This document shows, one piece after another, positions 26,896-35,795 of a stretch of 64,000 nucleotides of DNA. The stretch covers positions 1,984,001 through 2,048,000 of the forward strand of contig JBBCGR010000003.1 of NCBI GenBank assembly GCA_037201625.1. Reading direction: 5' to 3'. The DNA is from JAMXLO01 sp037201625. GTDB lineage: Bacteria > Pseudomonadota > Alphaproteobacteria > Acetobacterales > Acetobacteraceae. The notes below the pieces were generated by a model, which was not told the origin of the DNA, ran no database searches, and worked only from the letters and a program-made list of their open reading frames with translations. Position 1 is the first letter of the stretch; every line of letters begins with the position of its first letter. Made by a program: the position numbers and the translations under genes.

Positions 26896-29800
26896 GCGCC
26901 ACCGCCCGGGAACGGGCCAACGCCAAGCAGCTCGAGGCGTCCGATCCCTCGGTGTCGGCCTTCGTCGGCGCCTCCGCGGGTTCCGGCAAGACCAAGCTGC
27001 TGACCGACCGCCTGCTCCGGCTGATGCTGGCGGGCGCGCCGCCGGAGCGCATCCAGTGCCTGACCTTCACCAAGGCCGCCGCCGCCGAGATGGCCGTGCG
27101 GCTGCAGCGCACCCTGGGTCGCTGGGTCACGCTCGACGATATCGCGCTGGCCCGCGAGTTGCGCGCGCTCGCGGTCGAGCCGGCTGATGCGACGCTGGCC
27201 GCCGCCCGCGCGCTGTTCGCCCGCGTGCTGGACCTGCCGGGCGGCATGCGGATCGGCACCATCCATGCCTTCTGCCAGTCGCTGCTGCGGCGCTTTCCGC
27301 TCGAGGCGGCGCTGTCGCCGCATTTCCGGCTGGTGGACGACCGCGACGCGGAGGACGCGCTGACCGAGGCGCGCGAGGCGATGCTGGCGGATGCCAGCGC
27401 ACCGGCGATGCGGGCCGCGCTGGAGGCGCTCGCCGGCCTGGCATCGGCCGAACAGTTCGGCCATCACGTCGCGACGCTGCAAGGCGCGCTGCCGCGGCTG
27501 CAAGGCGCCCTCACGCTCGGCGCCGGCCTGGAGGACGCGCTGCGGCGCGCGCTGGGCGTCACCGGCGGCAGTGAGGCGGAGATCATCGCGGCGGCGGTGA
27601 ACTGGCAGGCGGAAGCCTCGCTGCGCGGTGCCGCGGAGATCGTGCGAACGCTCGGCGCCAAGGGCTGTGCCGAGCGCGCCGCCCGCATGCTCGACTGGCT
27701 CAGCCTGGCCGCGGCGGATCGCGGCGAGCACTGGGGCCGGTGGTGCGAGGAGTTCCTGACCAAGAAGGGCGAGCCGCGCGCGGCGAGCGCCTTCGTGTCC
27801 AAGGCGGTGCTCCAGGCGCACCCCGATCTCGGCCGCCACTTCCAGGACGAGTGCGATCGCATCATCGCGGCGATGGATGCCTGCCTTGCGCTGCAGGTCG
27901 CCCGGGTCTCCGCCGCGCTGGTGACGCTCGCTGCCCCGGTGCTGAACGCGTACGGCGCGCACAAGGAGGTGTCCGGCCTGCTGGACTACGACGACCTGAT
28001 CGGCAGGACGTCGACCCTGCTGGTCGATCCCGGCGCGGCCTGGGTGCTGTACAAGATGGATGGCGGCCTCGACCACCTGCTGCTCGACGAGGTGCAGGAC
28101 ACCGCGCCGGAGCAGTGGCGCATCGCCCATGCGCTGACCGCGGAGTTCTTCGCCGGCGAGGCGGCACGCGACGCGCACCGCACGGTGTTCGCCGTGGGCG
28201 ACCGCAAGCAGTCGATCTTCGCGTTCCAGGGGGCCGATGTGGGGGCGTTCGACGCGTCGCATCGCCGCCTGCGCGAGCGCGTCATGGCGATGCCCGGCAA
28301 GGCCTGGCACGAGGCGACGCTGGACGTGTCGTTCCGCTCGACGCGACCGGTGCTCGACCTGGTGGACCGCGTGTTCGCCAATCCCGCAGCCGCCGCGGGC
28401 GTGGTGGAGGCGGAGCAGCCGCTGAGCCACATCGCCGACCGGGCGGAACATGCCGGAGCGGTGGAGCTGTGGCCGCTCGCGCCGCTGCCGGAGATCGCCG
28501 AGGCGGAACCCTGGTCGGTGCCCGACCACAATCGCAGCCACGCCTCCGCGCCGCAGCACCTGGCGGAGACGCTGGCGGAGTGGATCGCACGCGAGACCGC
28601 CGGAGATGTGATGCTGGAAAGTCGCGGCCGCCCGCTCGGCCCGGGCGACGTGATGGTGCTCGTCCGCCGCCGCAACGAGTTTGGCCGCGCCCTGGTGCGC
28701 GCGCTGAAGTCGCGGGGCGTGCCGGTGGCAGGACTGGACCGCCTGATGCTGACCGAGCAGCCGGCGGTGCAGGACCTGATGGCGCTGGCCGATGCACTGC
28801 TGCTGCCGCAGGACGACCTGACCTTCGCCTGCCTGCTGACCAGCCCGCTCGGCAACATCTCCGACGACAGCCTGATGGACCTGGCGATCGGGCGGCGGGC
28901 GCCGTTGTGGGAGACGCTGCGCGCGCGGGCCGGCGAGCGCACCGACTGGCAGGCGGCTTGGACGTTCTTCGCCGCGTTGCTCGCGCGGGTCGACTACGTG
29001 TCGCCGCATGCGCTGTTCGCCGAGGCGCTGGGCCCGCTGGGCGGCCGGGCGCGGCTCTATGCGCGGCTCGGGCCGGAAGCCGCCGAGCCGGTGGACGAGT
29101 TGCTCAATGCCACGCTGGCGTATGCACGGATGCATCCGCCATCGCTGCAGGGCTTCCTGCACTGGCTGCGGCGTTCGAGCGCGGAGGTGAAGCGGGAGAC
29201 CGAGGGGGCGGGCAACCTGGTGCGGGTGATGACGGTGCACGGCGCCAAGGGATTGCAGGCGCCGCTGGTGATCCTGCCGGACACGACCTCCCTGCCGCCG
29301 GACGAGGGCGCGATCCTGTGGGCCGCCGACCCGGTGAGCGGGCATGAGGTGCCGGTCTGGTCGCCGCGGCGGGAGATCCGCTGCGCCGCGGCGCAGCGGC
29401 TGCGCGATGCGGCGGGACGCAGGCGGATGGAGGAGCACAACCGCCTGCTCTACGTGGCGCTCACCCGCGCCGAGGACCGGCTGCTGGTGTGTGGCTGGCA
29501 GACGCGGCGCGGCCTGGATGAGGCGTGCTGGTACCGCCTGATCGAGCACGGCTTTGAGGCGCTGGCGGCGGAGCGCGCGCCGTTCGACGCCTGGGAGGGC
29601 GAGCGGCGGCGGCACGCCGCACCGCAGGTGGCGCCGCCGGACGGACGGCACGTGGACGACCATGCGGCGGCCCCGGAGGCGCTGCCGGCCTGGGTCGCGA
29701 CCGCGCCGCCCGCCGAGCCCGCGCGGCCGGAGCGGCTGGCGCCCAGCCGGCCGGAGAATGCCAGCCTGGGGCCGGTGCCGGCGGCGACCACCCCGCTCGC

Positions 29801-30323
29801 GGCACGGGAGGCCGGACACGACCGGTTCCGCCGCGGGACGCTCCTGCACGCGCTGCTGCAGCACCTGCCGGACCTGCCGCCGGACCAGCGCGCCGATGCG
29901 GCACTGGCCTGGCTGGACCGGCCGGGCAACGCCCTGCCGGACGGCGAGGCCGCGTCCCTCGCGCAGGAGGTGCTGGCGATCCTCGACCACCCCGGGCTCG
30001 CGCCGCTGTTCGGGCCCGGCAGCCGCGCGGAGGTGCCGCTCACCGGCCTGGTCGACGGGATGGTGGTCGGTGGCCTGGTCGACCGGCTGGCCGTGCTGGA
30101 CGACCGGGTGCTGATCGCCGACTACAAGACCAACCGCCGGCCGCCGGTGCGCATCGAGGACACGCCGGTGCTGTACCTGCGCCAGATGGCCGCCTACCGC
30201 TCGGTGCTGCGGGCGATTTTCCCCGGTCGCGCCGTGAGCTGTGCGCTGGTCTGGACCCAGACATCGCAGGTCGTCATGCTCCCGGACATCCTGCTTGACC
30301 TGCCGGCGGCGGTCCCCACCTGA
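26892..30323 (+). CDS. addA: Double-strand break repair helicase-nuclease AddA
   Basis: A 1143-residue UvrD-type helicase fused to a nuclease. Walker A ASAGSGKTKLLTDR, LTFTKAAAAEMAVRL, motif II LLLDEVQDTAPEQW, GDRKQSIFAFQGADV, VMTVHGAKGLQAPLVIL, LYVALTRAEDRL, and the C-terminal nuclease motif VLIADYKTNRRPP. It is the motor and one nuclease of AddAB. The GTG start overlaps the addB stop. Confidence 0.96.
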   Translation: MSATARERANAKQLEASDPSVSAFVGASAGSGKTKLLTDRLLRLMLAGAPPERIQCLTFTKAAAAEMAVRLQRTLGRWVTLDDIALARELRALAVEPADATLAAARALFARVLDLPGGMRIGTIHAFCQSLLRRFPLEAALSPHFRLVDDRDAEDALTEAREAMLADASAPAMRAALEALAGLASAEQFGHHVATLQGALPRLQGALTLGAGLEDALRRALGVTGGSEAEIIAAAVNWQAEASLRGAAEIVRTLGAKGCAERAARMLDWLSLAAADRGEHWGRWCEEFLTKKGEPRAASAFVSKAVLQAHPDLGRHFQDECDRIIAAMDACLALQVARVSAALVTLAAPVLNAYGAHKEVSGLLDYDDLIGRTSTLLVDPGAAWVLYKMDGGLDHLLLDEVQDTAPEQWRIAHALTAEFFAGEAARDAHRTVFAVGDRKQSIFAFQGADVGAFDASHRRLRERVMAMPGKAWHEATLDVSFRSTRPVLDLVDRVFANPAAAAGVVEAEQPLSHIADRAEHAGAVELWPLAPLPEIAEAEPWSVPDHNRSHASAPQHLAETLAEWIARETAGDVMLESRGRPLGPGDVMVLVRRRNEFGRALVRALKSRGVPVAGLDRLMLTEQPAVQDLMALADALLLPQDDLTFACLLTSPLGNISDDSLMDLAIGRRAPLWETLRARAGERTDWQAAWTFFAALLARVDYVSPHALFAEALGPLGGRARLYARLGPEAAEPVDELLNATLAYARMHPPSLQGFLHWLRRSSAEVKRETEGAGNLVRVMTVHGAKGLQAPLVILPDTTSLPPDEGAILWAADPVSGHEVPVWSPRREIRCAAAQRLRDAAGRRRMEEHNRLLYVALTRAEDRLLVCGWQTRRGLDEACWYRLIEHGFEALAAERAPFDAWEGERRRHAAPQVAPPDGRHVDDHAAAPEALPAWVATAPPAEPARPERLAPSRPENASLGPVPAATTPLAAREAGHDRFRRGTLLHALLQHLPDLPPDQRADAALAWLDRPGNALPDGEAASLAQEVLAILDHPGLAPLFGPGSRAEVPLTGLVDGMVVGGLVDRLAVLDDRVLIADYKTNRRPPVRIEDTPVLYLRQMAAYRSVLRAIFPGRAVSCALVWTQTSQVVMLPDILLDLPAAVPT

Positions 30324-30351
30324 TCTGCAACAGAACCATCGAGGCTGAGAC

Positions 30352-30678
30352 ATGAGCACGAACACGAAACCCGTCACCGACCAGTCGTTCTCTTCCGACG
30401 TGCTGAAGGCCGAAGGGCCGGTGCTGGTGGATTTCTGGGCCGAGTGGTGCGGCCCGTGCAAGATGATCGGACCTGCGCTGGAGGAACTCGCCGGCGAGTT
30501 TGCCGGCAAGCTGACCGTGGCGAAGGTGAACATCGACGACAACCCCGTGACGCCGAACAACTATGCGGTGCGCGGGATTCCGACGCTGATCCTGTTCAAG
30601 GACGGCAAGCCGGCGGCGACCCAGGTTGGTGCGCTGCCCAAGAGCCGCCTGAAGGACTGGATCGCCGCCAACATCTGA
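30352..30678 (+). CDS. trxA: Thioredoxin TrxA
   Basis: A 108-residue thioredoxin with active site WCGPCK (W32, C33, C36), VDFWAEWCG strand, the cis-Pro in GIPTLILFKDG, and normal length. It follows addA by 28 bases, a linkage common in alphaproteobacteria, so it may be read from the same operon or its own promoter. Confidence 0.97.
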   Translation: MSTNTKPVTDQSFSSDVLKAEGPVLVDFWAEWCGPCKMIGPALEELAGEFAGKLTVAKVNIDDNPVTPNNYAVRGIPTLILFKDGKPAATQVGALPKSRLKDWIAANI

Positions 30679-30689
30679 CCGTCCGCCAC

Positions 30690-30765
30690 CGGCGTCACCC
30701 TCGCGCAGGCCGGGACCCAGGGATCGCTTCGCGCCGCCGCGCTGGGTCCCCCGGGGGCGCAGGAG
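30690..30765. repeat. REP-like palindrome between convergent trxA and lipase gene
   Basis: GGGACCCAG (30712-30720) and CTGGGTCCC (30742-30750) form perfect 9-bp arms around a 21-base loop. On the minus strand the region reads DPWVPACARVTPVAD, the wording of a dispersed REP-type repeat in many proteobacteria. It has no U-tract, so if it terminates transcription it would not be a classical intrinsic terminator. Confidence 0.5.
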
Positions 30766-30804
30766 ATGCGGACGAAGGCGGGCGACGCAGCACTGGCTTC
30801 GTGA

Positions 30805-32001
30805 TTACCGGCGGCTTCCCACGGCCGCTGTAGGCCTGAGCCCGGCCAGCGCGGCACAGTCGCTGGCCGGAGCGGTTCCCTCGAACCGCGCGGCAAGCCA
30901 GTCCGCCACCATCGCGGCGCCGCGCATTGCAATCCGGTAGTGATCGACGCCAGGGAAGACCGCATAGCGGACCGGCGCCCCGGTGGCGCACAGGCGCTGG
31001 GCGAAGTCGCCGGTCAGGTGCGGCGGGATGACCGGATCCTGGTCGCCTTGCAGCAGGAAGACAGGCACGCGGCCCGAGCCTCCCCGCGGCGCGTTGGCGG
31101 CAAACGCCGCGCGCCACGGCGCCGTGGGCATCACCGGCTGATCCTGCAACGGCGCGGCGTCGGCGACCAGGCGGGCGAGTTGTTCGCCGGTCTCCAGGCA
31201 GTCCGCGGCCGCGCGGGTCACCGCCGGCAGGGCGGATGGCGGCAGCAATCCGGCCGGATCGAGGCCCAGTGTCCGCGGCCACGACCACGCCAGGTAGGAC
31301 AGCAGGGCGCCGCGCAGCGGATTGGCCGGCGCGGGCTCGGCGAGCGCGGCGACATCGGTCACCGGGGCCGCCGCGGCAACGCCGACCAGATCCAGGTCCG
31401 GCGCATAGCCCGCGGCCAGGTCGGCGGTGAACAGCGCAGCGTGCCCGCCCTGTGAATGGCCCCATACGGCGAAGCGGCGGCCGGCCTCGGCCTGTGGCAC
31501 GCGACGGGCGGCACGGACGGAATCGAGGGCAGCATGCGCCTCGCTGATGCCGGCCAGGTAAGGATGAGCGCCCGAGCCGCCGAGCCCGGCATAGTCGGTG
31601 GCCACGACGGCATAGCCGGCCGCGAGGAATGCCGGCAGGCCCTGGATCTGGGCGAAGGGTGAGGGCCCCAGCGACGGCGCGCAGCCGCGGGCAACGCCTG
31701 TCGTCGGATGCAGCCACGCCAGCACCCGGCGGCCGCCGGCGGGCGCTGCCGCAGTGGGAACGATCAGCAGGGCGGAGACGGCGACAGGCGTGCCCTCGGC
31801 AGTGGTCGAGGCATACAGCAGTCGGGTTGCCGCACTGCCCGCCGGCGCGCCGGGGAACGGCCGCTGCCGCAGCACCTCGCCGGGTGCCGTCGCGGCGGCC
31901 AGGACGGGCGCGTCGTAGAATGCATCGGCGGCAGGCGCGCAGGAGGCCAGCCCGACGGCCAGCAAGCCCCACACCAGCGCGTTCGCCACCCGTTGGTTCA
32001 A
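30805..32001 (-). CDS. Secretory lipase-family alpha/beta-hydrolase, lipoprotein (copy 2)
   Basis: A 398-residue alpha/beta-hydrolase of the secretory lipase (LIP) type. The N-terminus is a signal peptide ending LAVGLASC, a lipobox, so the protein should be a lipoprotein. Motifs: VLAWLHPTTGVARGCAPS, VVATDYAGLGGSGAHPYL, nucleophile WGHSQGGHAALF, and late DQDPVIPP Asp and VDHY His. TTG start overlaps the neighbour's stop (TTGA); a GTG four codons later is possible. It is closely similar to the upstream gene, so tandem duplication is likely. Natural substrate unknown. Confidence 0.85.
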   Translation of the reverse strand: MNQRVANALVWGLLAVGLASCAPAADAFYDAPVLAAATAPGEVLRQRPFPGAPAGSAATRLLYASTTAEGTPVAVSALLIVPTAAAPAGGRRVLAWLHPTTGVARGCAPSLGPSPFAQIQGLPAFLAAGYAVVATDYAGLGGSGAHPYLAGISEAHAALDSVRAARRVPQAEAGRRFAVWGHSQGGHAALFTADLAAGYAPDLDLVGVAAAAPVTDVAALAEPAPANPLRGALLSYLAWSWPRTLGLDPAGLLPPSALPAVTRAAADCLETGEQLARLVADAAPLQDQPVMPTAPWRAAFAANAPRGGSGRVPVFLLQGDQDPVIPPHLTGDFAQRLCATGAPVRYAVFPGVDHYRIAMRGAAMVADWLAARFEGTAPASDCAALAGLRPTAAVGSRR

Positions 32002-33176
32002 CGGCAGCCGCTCGGCGCCGGGCGGCCGGCGAGCCGGTCGGCCATCCAGGTGACCGCCTCACGCGCGCTGTGCATCGCGGCGAAGGCATGGCCGATGCCG
32101 GCGAGGCTGACGAACTCCACCGGGCTGCCGGCGGCACACAGGCGGCGCAGGTAGTCCTCGGTGATACGCGGCGGGACGACCCGGTCGGCGCTGCCCTGGG
32201 CGATGAACACCGGAAGACCGGCCGGCAGCGTACCCGGCGTGTTGCGGGCGATCAGTCCCGCCCAGGGCTCCTCTGCGGCGAGGTCGGCAACCGTGAGATA
32301 GCCGCCTTCCAGCCGGCGTTCGACGCGGCCCCGGACAGCGACGTCGTAGACCGATTCGATGCAGTCGCCGGCAAGGTCGTCGATCGCCGGCATGGCCGCG
32401 GGCGCCACGACCGCGTCGAGCGGTGCGCCGTAGACCCGCGACCACGACCACAACGTCATGGCCGTGAGGTTCCGCCCGGCCGGCGTATCCCGGTCGGCGC
32501 GGAGCAGGGCCGCAAGGTCCGTCGCAGGCGCGGGCACGGCGACGCCGACCAGCCGCAGGTCCGGCGCGTAGGCGGCGGCGAGCATGCCGGTGAACAGCGC
32601 CGCCTGGCCGCCCTGCGAATGTCCCCAAACAGCAAAGTCGCCGCCGGCCCCGGCGTCCGGCAGTGCCCGTGCGGCGCGGACCGAATCGAGCACCGCGCGG
32701 GCCTCGCTGACCCCCACGAGATAGGGATGCGTGCCCGCGCTGCCGAGGCCGGGGTAGTCGGTGGCGGCCACGATGAAGCCGTGCTGGACCATGTCGCGCA
32801 GGCCCTGGATCTGCTGGAAGCGGAAGATCGCCTCGGAGGGCGCGCATCGTGGCACCACCCCCGTCGTGGGATGCGCCCAGGCGACGATCGGCCGGCCGCC
32901 TGGTGGTGGCGGCCCGGGCGGGACGATCACCAGGCCCGAGACCGCGATCGGCTGCCCATCGAGACCGACCGAGCGGTACAGCACGCGGAACGCGCCCGCG
33001 TCATCGGGCGCGCCGGGGATCGCCTGCTGCCGCAGCAGCGTGCCGGGCGCGCTGTCGGACGCGACCGGTTTGGGCTCGGTCCACGCCCCCATGGCACAGC
33101 CCGCCGCCAGCGGCAGCCACAGCGCCGCCAGCATCGCCAGGAGCCCCGGCCGCCGACGCACGGGCCGCCGGATCAC
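31998..33176 (-). CDS. Secretory lipase-family alpha/beta-hydrolase, lipoprotein (copy 1)
   Basis: A 392-residue paralogue of the next gene: signal peptide with lipobox LPLAAGC, IVAWAHPTTGVVPRCAPS, VAATDYPGLGSAGTHPYLVG, WGHSQGGQAALF, and the Asp/His pair in GSADRVVPP and GIGHAFAAM. The GTG at 33176 overlaps the GH42-like stop (GTGA). The family hydrolyses esters or lipids; placing two copies next to a secreted glycosidase-like protein and a dienelactone hydrolase suggests breakdown of an acylated or ester-linked polymer, which is inference. Confidence 0.85.
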   Translation of the reverse strand: MIRRPVRRRPGLLAMLAALWLPLAAGCAMGAWTEPKPVASDSAPGTLLRQQAIPGAPDDAGAFRVLYRSVGLDGQPIAVSGLVIVPPGPPPPGGRPIVAWAHPTTGVVPRCAPSEAIFRFQQIQGLRDMVQHGFIVAATDYPGLGSAGTHPYLVGVSEARAVLDSVRAARALPDAGAGGDFAVWGHSQGGQAALFTGMLAAAYAPDLRLVGVAVPAPATDLAALLRADRDTPAGRNLTAMTLWSWSRVYGAPLDAVVAPAAMPAIDDLAGDCIESVYDVAVRGRVERRLEGGYLTVADLAAEEPWAGLIARNTPGTLPAGLPVFIAQGSADRVVPPRITEDYLRRLCAAGSPVEFVSLAGIGHAFAAMHSAREAVTWMADRLAGRPAPSGCR

Positions 33177-34978
33177 GGGCTGACGAGCAGCAGTGCCGGC
33201 GACACTCCGTCGAGGTCCACGACGATCCGGCCGGTGCGTCCCAGCGACCGCCTGGCGCGAAGGTCCTGCACCTCGCCGGGCTGCGGCAACGTGAGCACCA
33301 CCGATTCGCGGCCATCTCCCGGGGCGAAGTCCCGCTGCACGCCGATGACCGTATCGCTGCCACGCCGCCAGACATGGACGATGACGTCGCCGTTCGGCGC
33401 CTCGACGCCGATGCGGGGCTGCACGCCCAGGGCGGCGGCCGAGAGTTGGGCGGGCGGGATCATCCGCGGCAGGCCGGCATCGATCAGCGGCGCGGGCAGG
33501 CGCCGGCTGTGCGCATCGAAGCCGCCGGGCGGCGTGTCGGCGACCACGGTCCCCCCGGCGGCGGCGAAGTCGCGGATCGCAGCCGCCTCGCCTGGCGACA
33601 GGGCAATGGCATGCGGCAGGACCAGCGCGCGGAACCCACGCCTGCCGAGGTCGCCGGCGGTCAGCATGGCGGCGGTGACGTAGACCGGCTGGAGGCCCAG
33701 ACGGGTGATCGCGCGGTGGTACGCCCACATCGAGTCGCGCGCGGTGTTGCTCTCGAGTTCGGTCTCGGATTTCCGCGTCATCCAGGCGTCGCCCTGCGGC
33801 TGGCGCTCCAGAATCCACTGGGTGCGGAAGCTGGCGGGCGAATAGAGGATGGCGACCGGGTCGGTCTGCCGCTCGCCGGCGATCAGCAGCCGGCCGAGGC
33901 CGCCACGGATCTCGGCCCAGGTATCGGCATAGGCGAGGCCGCGGGCACCGGGAGCGGCGTCGGCCTGGACGATCTCCTCCGAATCGTCCCACAGGATCGT
34001 GCCGCGGCTGCCGTTGAGCAACGCGCGCCAGATGTCGTGGATGCCGCGCGGCTGGCCGGAGAACGAGGTGTTCAGCATCACCAGCCGCGGATTGAGCGAA
34101 CGGGCGAGCGGCAGGTCGGCCAGTTCCATGACGTCGACGGCGTCGGCCAGGAGCGAATAGTCGTAACCGCCCCAGCCGGGGATCTGCACGCCTTCGATCG
34201 CGGCCAGCGCCGCCGGATCGCCCGCATGCACCGCATCGGTGCCCATGCGCAGGGCGCGGGCGAAGGCCACGTCCATCCAAGCCTTGAAGTCCGCCCAGGC
34301 GGCGAAGTTGCCGTCGCTCCGCCGCATCGCCTGGCGCGTCATCTCGGGCCGTACATCGTCCCAGCGTCTGAACGACGTCCCCCACTCGGCGTTCAGCGCC
34401 TCGAGCGAGCCGTAACCCAGGCGGAGCCATTCGCGCATGCCGGCCAGCGAGCCGGGCGAGAGGTCGAAGTCGAAGAATGCCGTGAGGTCGGCGATGCCGG
34501 TCTCATCGCCCAGGCTATAGTACAGCGGCTTGTGCGCGGACTGCTCGCGCACCGTGGCGATCAGGCGGTCGCGGATGCGCTGCTGCCACGCGGTGTCGGC
34601 GAACGAGGGTTCCCGCAGGAACACCGTCTCATCGTCGGGGTTCTGCAGGAAGCGGCGCTGCGCCTCGATGAAGCGCCAGTTCACGTCGCGCCCGGGCGTC
34701 CAGCGATGGTAGGAGGCATAGAAATCGGTGGCGATGTTCTCTACGTACCACGGCAGCCCGTTGGCCACGATCGGCGCGAACTGCTGCTGCACCGGCGTGC
34801 CGGTGCCGTCGCGGTTGGCCATGACGGTGGCGGCGGTGATGCCCAGCCGCTTGAGCGTGGCAAGCTGCGCCTGGTTGCGCGCCTGCCAGTAGATGATCTG
34901 GTAGTCGTCCCAGGCGCGCGCCGGCGCGATACCCAGCAGCAGCGCGCCGGCCAGCGCCAGCCAGAGGACGCGGCTCAC
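33173..34978 (-). CDS. Secreted beta-galactosidase/GH42-like glycosidase
   Basis: A 601-residue protein with a signal peptide (cleavage after ARA, near residue 22), a TIM-barrel-like domain and a C-terminal trimerisation-like domain (GGTVVADTPPGGFDAHSRRL). The barrel holds PLYYSLGDETGIADL, a plausible acid/base Glu at the end of strand 4, and the family's Y/FASYHRW and WGGYDYSLL segments. GH42 enzymes cleave beta-galactosides, but this is a divergent, secreted member and its sugar is unknown. ATGA overlap with the hydrolase upstream and GTGA overlap downstream place it mid-operon. Confidence 0.7.
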   Translation of the reverse strand: MSRVLWLALAGALLLGIAPARAWDDYQIIYWQARNQAQLATLKRLGITAATVMANRDGTGTPVQQQFAPIVANGLPWYVENIATDFYASYHRWTPGRDVNWRFIEAQRRFLQNPDDETVFLREPSFADTAWQQRIRDRLIATVREQSAHKPLYYSLGDETGIADLTAFFDFDLSPGSLAGMREWLRLGYGSLEALNAEWGTSFRRWDDVRPEMTRQAMRRSDGNFAAWADFKAWMDVAFARALRMGTDAVHAGDPAALAAIEGVQIPGWGGYDYSLLADAVDVMELADLPLARSLNPRLVMLNTSFSGQPRGIHDIWRALLNGSRGTILWDDSEEIVQADAAPGARGLAYADTWAEIRGGLGRLLIAGERQTDPVAILYSPASFRTQWILERQPQGDAWMTRKSETELESNTARDSMWAYHRAITRLGLQPVYVTAAMLTAGDLGRRGFRALVLPHAIALSPGEAAAIRDFAAAGGTVVADTPPGGFDAHSRRLPAPLIDAGLPRMIPPAQLSAAALGVQPRIGVEAPNGDVIVHVWRRGSDTVIGVQRDFAPGDGRESVVLTLPQPGEVQDLRARRSLGRTGRIVVDLDGVSPALLLVSP

Positions 34979-35673
34979 CCGAGCGCCGCGACCAGCGCCT
35001 CTGCGCTGCGGCCGTTGGCGATGGCGGCGGAGCGGCCGTCCCAGTGCACGCCGCCGACCCGGGCGAAAGCGTGGTCGGCGTTGGGATAGACCCAGGCCGC
35101 GATCTGCGGATGGTCCTTGACCGCTGCCACCACCTTGGCGCGGCCCTCGGTCGGGAAGAACTCATCCTTGTCGGCGATGTGCACCACCAGCGGCCTGGTC
35201 ACCTTGGCAAGGTCGCCGAGCAGGCCGTCGAGCGCGACGCCGTAATAGGAGATGTTCAGGTCGGCGTCGGACTGCTCGGCCATCATGAACGCGAGGCGGC
35301 CGCCGAGGCAGTAGCCCATGGTGGCGACGCGGCCGTTGGCACCCGGCAGGGTGCGCGCCGCGGCGACTGTGGCCTTGAGGTCCTCGATCCCCTTCGCCTG
35401 GTCGAACCGGTTGAACAGGTCGAACGCCTGCTGCCATTCGGCGTCCGACTTGTCGGTGATGTCGACGCCCGGCTGGAGGCGCCAGAACAGGTCGGGGCAG
35501 ACCGCGATGAAGCCGAGATCGGCCACCCAGGCGGCGGTGTCGCGCATCGCCTGGTTCACACCGAAGATCTCCTGGATCAGCACGACCACGCCGGCCGGCT
35601 TCGTGCCGGGTTCGAGGAGATAGGCCGAGAAGCTGCCGGAGCCGTCCGAGGCGGCGATGGTGATGTTCGGCAT
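34975..35673 (-). CDS. Dienelactone hydrolase family protein
   Basis: A 232-residue alpha/beta hydrolase with the dienelactone hydrolase triad visible: Glu35 in IQEIFGVN, Cys122 in GYCLGG, Asp170 and His201 in NADHAF, almost the same numbering as the Pseudomonas enzyme. It could hydrolyse dienelactone or another cyclic ester. It has no signal peptide, so it is cytoplasmic, unlike the three downstream products. First gene of a four-gene overlapping operon. Confidence 0.88.
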   Translation of the reverse strand: MPNITIAASDGSGSFSAYLLEPGTKPAGVVVLIQEIFGVNQAMRDTAAWVADLGFIAVCPDLFWRLQPGVDITDKSDAEWQQAFDLFNRFDQAKGIEDLKATVAAARTLPGANGRVATMGYCLGGRLAFMMAEQSDADLNISYYGVALDGLLGDLAKVTRPLVVHIADKDEFFPTEGRAKVVAAVKDHPQIAAWVYPNADHAFARVGGVHWDGRSAAIANGRSAEALVAALG

Positions 35674-35795
35674 GGGCGCGTCCTCCGGGGGTTCACCACG
35701 AAGACACGCGGGCGGTGGCCTATGCCACGCCCGCGTACTCCGATGGGGACCTTACCTCAGGCCGGCCGCACGCCCCAAGGTCTCACACCCGAAGG

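Noticed and set aside
26841..30560. A 1239-codon open frame on the minus strand opposite addA
   Set aside because: It is the antisense of a clearly conserved helicase gene; the translation is His/Arg/Gln-rich with no family features, as expected from high GC.
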